From assembly GCA_002308575.1 (NCBI GenBank), contig DBVY01000030.1, positions 1-8,408 of the forward strand: a DNA stretch of 8,408 nt, in the 5' to 3' direction. Every line of letters starts with the position of its first letter. The first letter of the stretch is position 1. The translations under genes and the position numbers were made by a program. The DNA is from Christensenella sp. UBA1252. GTDB lineage: Bacteria; Bacillota; Clostridia; Christensenellales; CAG-1252. The notes below the pieces were generated by a model, which saw only the letters and a list, made by a program, of their open reading frames with translations, made no database searches and was not told the DNA's origin. Below are positions 6,294-8,408 of this stretch, in pieces.

Positions 6294-7646
6294 TTATTTT
6301 CCCCAATAATATTTGCTTTTCGGTTTCTCGTTTACATTTGCTTTTGCCTCCTCTTGTTTCTGCTTCATTTCCATTTCCGCTTCGATCTCCTGCAATCGGC
6401 TGTGACACGCGCGTGTGTGCGGCGTGAATAGATCGGATATAGCGGAGAACAGTCCGTTCGTGATCCCTTTGATCTTCCGCGCCGAGATCGTCAGGTTGCG
6501 TTTTAATGCCTTGTCGTTGGTCTTGTAGCGGCGACGGGGATCGCGGGTATAGGTTTCATTCTGTATATCCCGTACGTGTTTTAAGACGATATTTCCAAGT
6601 CGCCGTCGGTAGTCCCATTCGAGTGCTTCGATGGTATGTAACGCTTTCAGTTCGTCGCCAAGCTCCGTGAAGCCTTCCATGTGCTGAACGCAATGCAATT
6701 CGGTCTCGGCTTGCGCCTTGTACCATCCGCCCATCTTCTCTCTCAGCTTTGCCCCTTTGGTTTTTACTTCATTGCGGAATGCTTCGTCCGCCTTTTGCGC
6801 TTCGGGGTTGCAGAGGATCAGCCAGTCAGCGATCATATCGATCGTGTCTCGATGGGGTGCCATCTCTTTGCTTGCATAGTATAACGGCTTATCTCGCGGC
6901 AACTTATCGGCGAGATCTGTCATCCATCCGCGGACGATATCTCGATCTTTCGCTTCAAGAAAGTTTTTATCCTTTCGAAAAACGTTCATCATCTCTTCTC
7001 GTTTTCTCTCCAAGTCGTCGTCGAGGGTGTAGGCGTTCAATCGCTCCGTCATCTTCTCTATGGCTTCCATCGAGATCTTTCCTTTCCTGCGATAGGTGTA
7101 TCCCGCGGCGCGCTTGTTCTTCACTTTCGGCTCTTTCTCAAAGAACAGATAATGAATATGCAGGTGCGTCGGCTTGTCCAAGTGCAGGGCGCACAGCAAG
7201 TCCATATTGTCGGGATCGAAGCCCGCGTCTTTGAAGAACTGCCGAAAGGTTTTCTTGACGAGATCGATACACTTTTCGGGCGTGTCGATAAGGCGCGAAT
7301 CTTCCTCATTAAAGGAGATAAAACCGTGCCATAGGTTCTTCTCTCCGTCCTGCGCTCGGCGCTTGATCTCCCTAACTTCTCCCTTGGATAGCATCCCGTT
7401 TTGATTGAATACCCCCGTACTCTTTTGCAGATAGTCGAGCATCGTATATTTGGTCGAATCGTCTCCGCAGACCTTGCCCTCGGTCGTCATATATTTGTAG
7501 ATATTACTGTCGCCCGACATATCGTAAAAGGCGCGTTGTTTGCCGTGCTCCGCAATCTCCTCTGCGGTAGCGTTCTTCGGCAGCCGATACGGGGTATAGG
7601 TTATATCGAATATAACCGGTGAACTACGCTTTGCTATACCGGTCAC
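6294..7646 (-). CDS. mobL: MobL-like HUH relaxase
   Basis: About 447-450 residues. The N-terminal half resembles MobL-type relaxases of Firmicutes elements: SSPVIFDITYTPYR at the start, an early Tyr-rich segment (Y41, Y50, Y52: candidate catalytic tyrosines), YLQKSTGVFNQNGMLSKGE, LWHGFISFNEED, then the metal-binding motif HLDKPTHLHIHYLFFEKEP (H155, H161, H163, H165). The protein would nick oriT, stay covalently attached to the 5' end and pilot the strand. The C-terminal half is charged and helical, ending in a Lys/Glu-rich tail. The start is odd. The GTG at 7646 overlaps the AAGGAGG (complement of 7646-7652), so it cannot be served by it; the only codon at good spacing (8 bases) is ATA at 7635-7637, after which no in-frame ATG, GTG or TTG occurs nearby. 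The candidate oriT lies directly upstream. No type IV coupling protein is seen, so a helper element is presumably needed. Confidence 0.8.
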   Translation of the reverse strand: MTGIAKRSSPVIFDITYTPYRLPKNATAEEIAEHGKQRAFYDMSGDSNIYKYMTTEGKVCGDDSTKYTMLDYLQKSTGVFNQNGMLSKGEVREIKRRAQDGEKNLWHGFISFNEEDSRLIDTPEKCIDLVKKTFRQFFKDAGFDPDNMDLLCALHLDKPTHLHIHYLFFEKEPKVKNKRAAGYTYRRKGKISMEAIEKMTERLNAYTLDDDLERKREEMMNVFRKDKNFLEAKDRDIVRGWMTDLADKLPRDKPLYYASKEMAPHRDTIDMIADWLILCNPEAQKADEAFRNEVKTKGAKLREKMGGWYKAQAETELHCVQHMEGFTELGDELKALHTIEALEWDYRRRLGNIVLKHVRDIQNETYTRDPRRRYKTNDKALKRNLTISARKIKGITNGLFSAISDLFTPHTRACHSRLQEIEAEMEMKQKQEEAKANVNEKPKSKYYWGK

Positions 7647-7667
7647 CTCCTTGTTTTATTATTTTTG

Positions 7668-7773
7668 AGCGGATAGAGTGCGTGGATTTTTTGTGAAAAC
7701 GGAGCGTAGTCGTACAATCGTACGATAGACGACGTTTCTCACAAAAGCCTATAAAAATTCTTTTCTATCCGCT
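7668..7773. other. Candidate oriT: nested inverted repeats upstream of the relaxase
   Basis: The noncoding region holds nested dyads around one centre. The outer arms are AGCGGATAGA (7668-7677) and TCTATCCGCT (7764-7773), perfect. The middle arms are TTTTGTGAAAACG (7689-7701) and CGTTTCTCACAAAA (7733-7746), with a 1-base bulge. The inner arms are GTCGT (7709-7713) and ACGAC (7729-7733). At the core is the hairpin TCGTAC-AATC-GTACGA (7710-7725), overlapping the perfect palindrome ATCGTACGAT (7717-7726). Nested dyads immediately 5' of a relaxase gene are the usual form of an origin of transfer. An alternative is the untranslated leader or operator of the relaxase gene. The nic site cannot be assigned. 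Confidence 0.65.
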
Positions 7774-7783
7774 TTGTTTTCCT

Positions 7784-7880
7784 GCCCTTTTTATGGGCGT
7801 AAAGACTCGTGCTATCTCCGTTCAAAACGGAAGTCGGGTATCCCGATTCCGCAGATCCTTTTGCGTGAAAACTGCAAAAG
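7784..7880. repeat. Cluster of short hairpins between oriT candidate and the DUF6291-like gene
   Basis: Four stem-loops lie in 97 bases. They are GCCC/GGGC (7784-7798); TCCGTT-CAA-AACGGA (7817-7831); CGGAA(G)TCGGG-TAT-CCCGATTCCG (7828-7851, ten pairs with one bulged G); and CTTTTGC/GCAAAAG (7858-7880). The second and third share bases 7828-7831 and cannot form together. There are no T-runs placed for termination. It could be part of the oriT, a single-strand origin, or a structured leader RNA of the relaxase transcript. Confidence 0.5.
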
Positions 7881-7942
7881 CTTAGCCTGCTTCCTTTTCG
7901 TGCGTTTTTGCTCATTTTTTGCTTGCGATTTGCTTTCCGTTT

Positions 7943-8401
7943 CTATCCGACGATCTCCTTGTAATGCGACAGGATTTGATACAGACTTGTGCTGTCTCGA
8001 TACGTCGAAGAGGGCAGTTCATCTGCAAGGGTTGTCCAATCCACGCCTACCGCCAAATGCACGCTTGACTTATAAATATCGTTCTTGACGCGCGGGAATC
8101 GTTTCAGAAAACCTTCCATTCCGATCGTTGCGGGCGCATATTTATCTGCAGCTCGCACTTGTTCTTTGGTGACGGGAATGCGCTCCGTGTTGCCGCCTTT
8201 ACTGCCAACCTTACGCCGCATCTTGGATAGGTCCAACTTCCGCTTTGCGAGCGTGAAGAAGCCGTCGAGCGGCGGTCTCAGCGTCGGGATCTTATCCTCG
8301 AACATATAGCCGCAGATAGCTTTGACGTACTGCCCGCCTTGCTTGTCGTCGAGCAGCTGAAGTGCGTCGTAAAAGTTCTCCAGAAAGCCGAAGTGTTTCA
8401 T
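7943..8401 (-). CDS. DUF6291-like mobile-element protein
   Basis: 152 residues from ATG 8401. Only 7 bases of upstream sequence are visible, so the ribosome binding site cannot be checked and a longer start is possible. The N-terminal third (MKHFGFLENFYDALQLLDDK, then YVKAICGYMFEDKIPTL and FFTLAKRKLDLSKM) matches the pattern of DUF6291-type proteins in phages and integrative elements: a short helical domain with a conserved GYMF-like box and FxxxKRKLD. A Lys/Arg-rich linker follows (RRKVGSKGGNTERIP). The C-terminal part (GFLKRFPRVKNDIY, then VDWTTLADEL and LYQILSHYKEIVG) looks like a second small helical domain. The biochemical role is not established; association with replication modules is known for such proteins. 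It ends in TAG, just before the hairpin-rich region. Confidence 0.6.
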   Translation of the reverse strand: MKHFGFLENFYDALQLLDDKQGGQYVKAICGYMFEDKIPTLRPPLDGFFTLAKRKLDLSKMRRKVGSKGGNTERIPVTKEQVRAADKYAPATIGMEGFLKRFPRVKNDIYKSSVHLAVGVDWTTLADELPSSTYRDSTSLYQILSHYKEIVG

Positions 8402-8408
8402 TCTACGG

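Noticed and set aside
6284..6305. Inverted repeat GGGAAAAT/ATTTTCCC at the relaxase stop as a terminator
   Set aside because: The stem is AT-rich, includes the coding end, and is not followed by a T-run on the minus strand.
6749..7234. Plus-strand open frame of 161 codons inside the relaxase gene
   Set aside because: Antisense shadow; Ser/Arg/Cys-rich product with no RBS, while the minus frame carries the HUH motif.
1..8408. CRISPR array, rRNA, complete tRNA, insertion-sequence transposase
   Set aside because: No regularly spaced direct repeats, rRNA motifs, full cloverleaf or DDE/serine transposase sequence were seen.

Overview
The window looks like a piece of a Clostridia-type Bacillota (Firmicutes) chromosome carrying an integrated mobile element. 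The basis is strong AGGAGG-type ribosome binding sites, TTG starts, and the protein families present: an XRE-type response regulator, a LytS-like kinase, TnpV and a MobL-like relaxase. No marker gene is present, so the genus cannot be named.

Left part, 1-3477 (chromosomal in character). A long minus-strand gene runs off the left edge. It encodes an exported or membrane-anchored protein with at least three exactly 39-residue repeats. A 215-base divergent intergenic region separates it from a plus-strand two-gene operon. That operon encodes a response regulator with the DNA-binding domain first (XRE HTH, then REC) and, overlapping by ATGA, a multi-pass membrane histidine kinase of the LytS/YehU type. 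The divergent layout makes the repeat protein a natural candidate target, or surface partner, of this signalling pair. That is inference.

Middle, 3478-3962. This stretch has no convincing intact gene. It holds a short coding-looking segment that appears broken (an in-frame TAG, and a strong ribosome binding site serving the wrong frame), a 20-base tRNA T-arm-like half-match, a minus-strand terminator, and a large imperfect palindrome next to the integrase stop. The left end of the mobile element probably lies here.

Right part, 3963-8401, all minus strand: an integrative and mobilizable element. In transcription order it holds a DUF6291-like protein, a hairpin-rich 297-base noncoding region with a candidate oriT, a MobL-like HUH relaxase, a promoter with an overlapping inverted-repeat operator, then tnpV, a small ribbon-helix-helix-like protein, a putative excisionase and a tyrosine recombinase. 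The last four are tightly packed, with ribosome binding sites overlapping upstream stop codons, and probably form one operon ending at the terminator near 3844. The recombinase and excisionase would move the element in and out of the chromosome. The relaxase acting at the oriT would mobilise it, presumably with a helper's conjugation pore, since none is encoded here. The element continues beyond the right edge.
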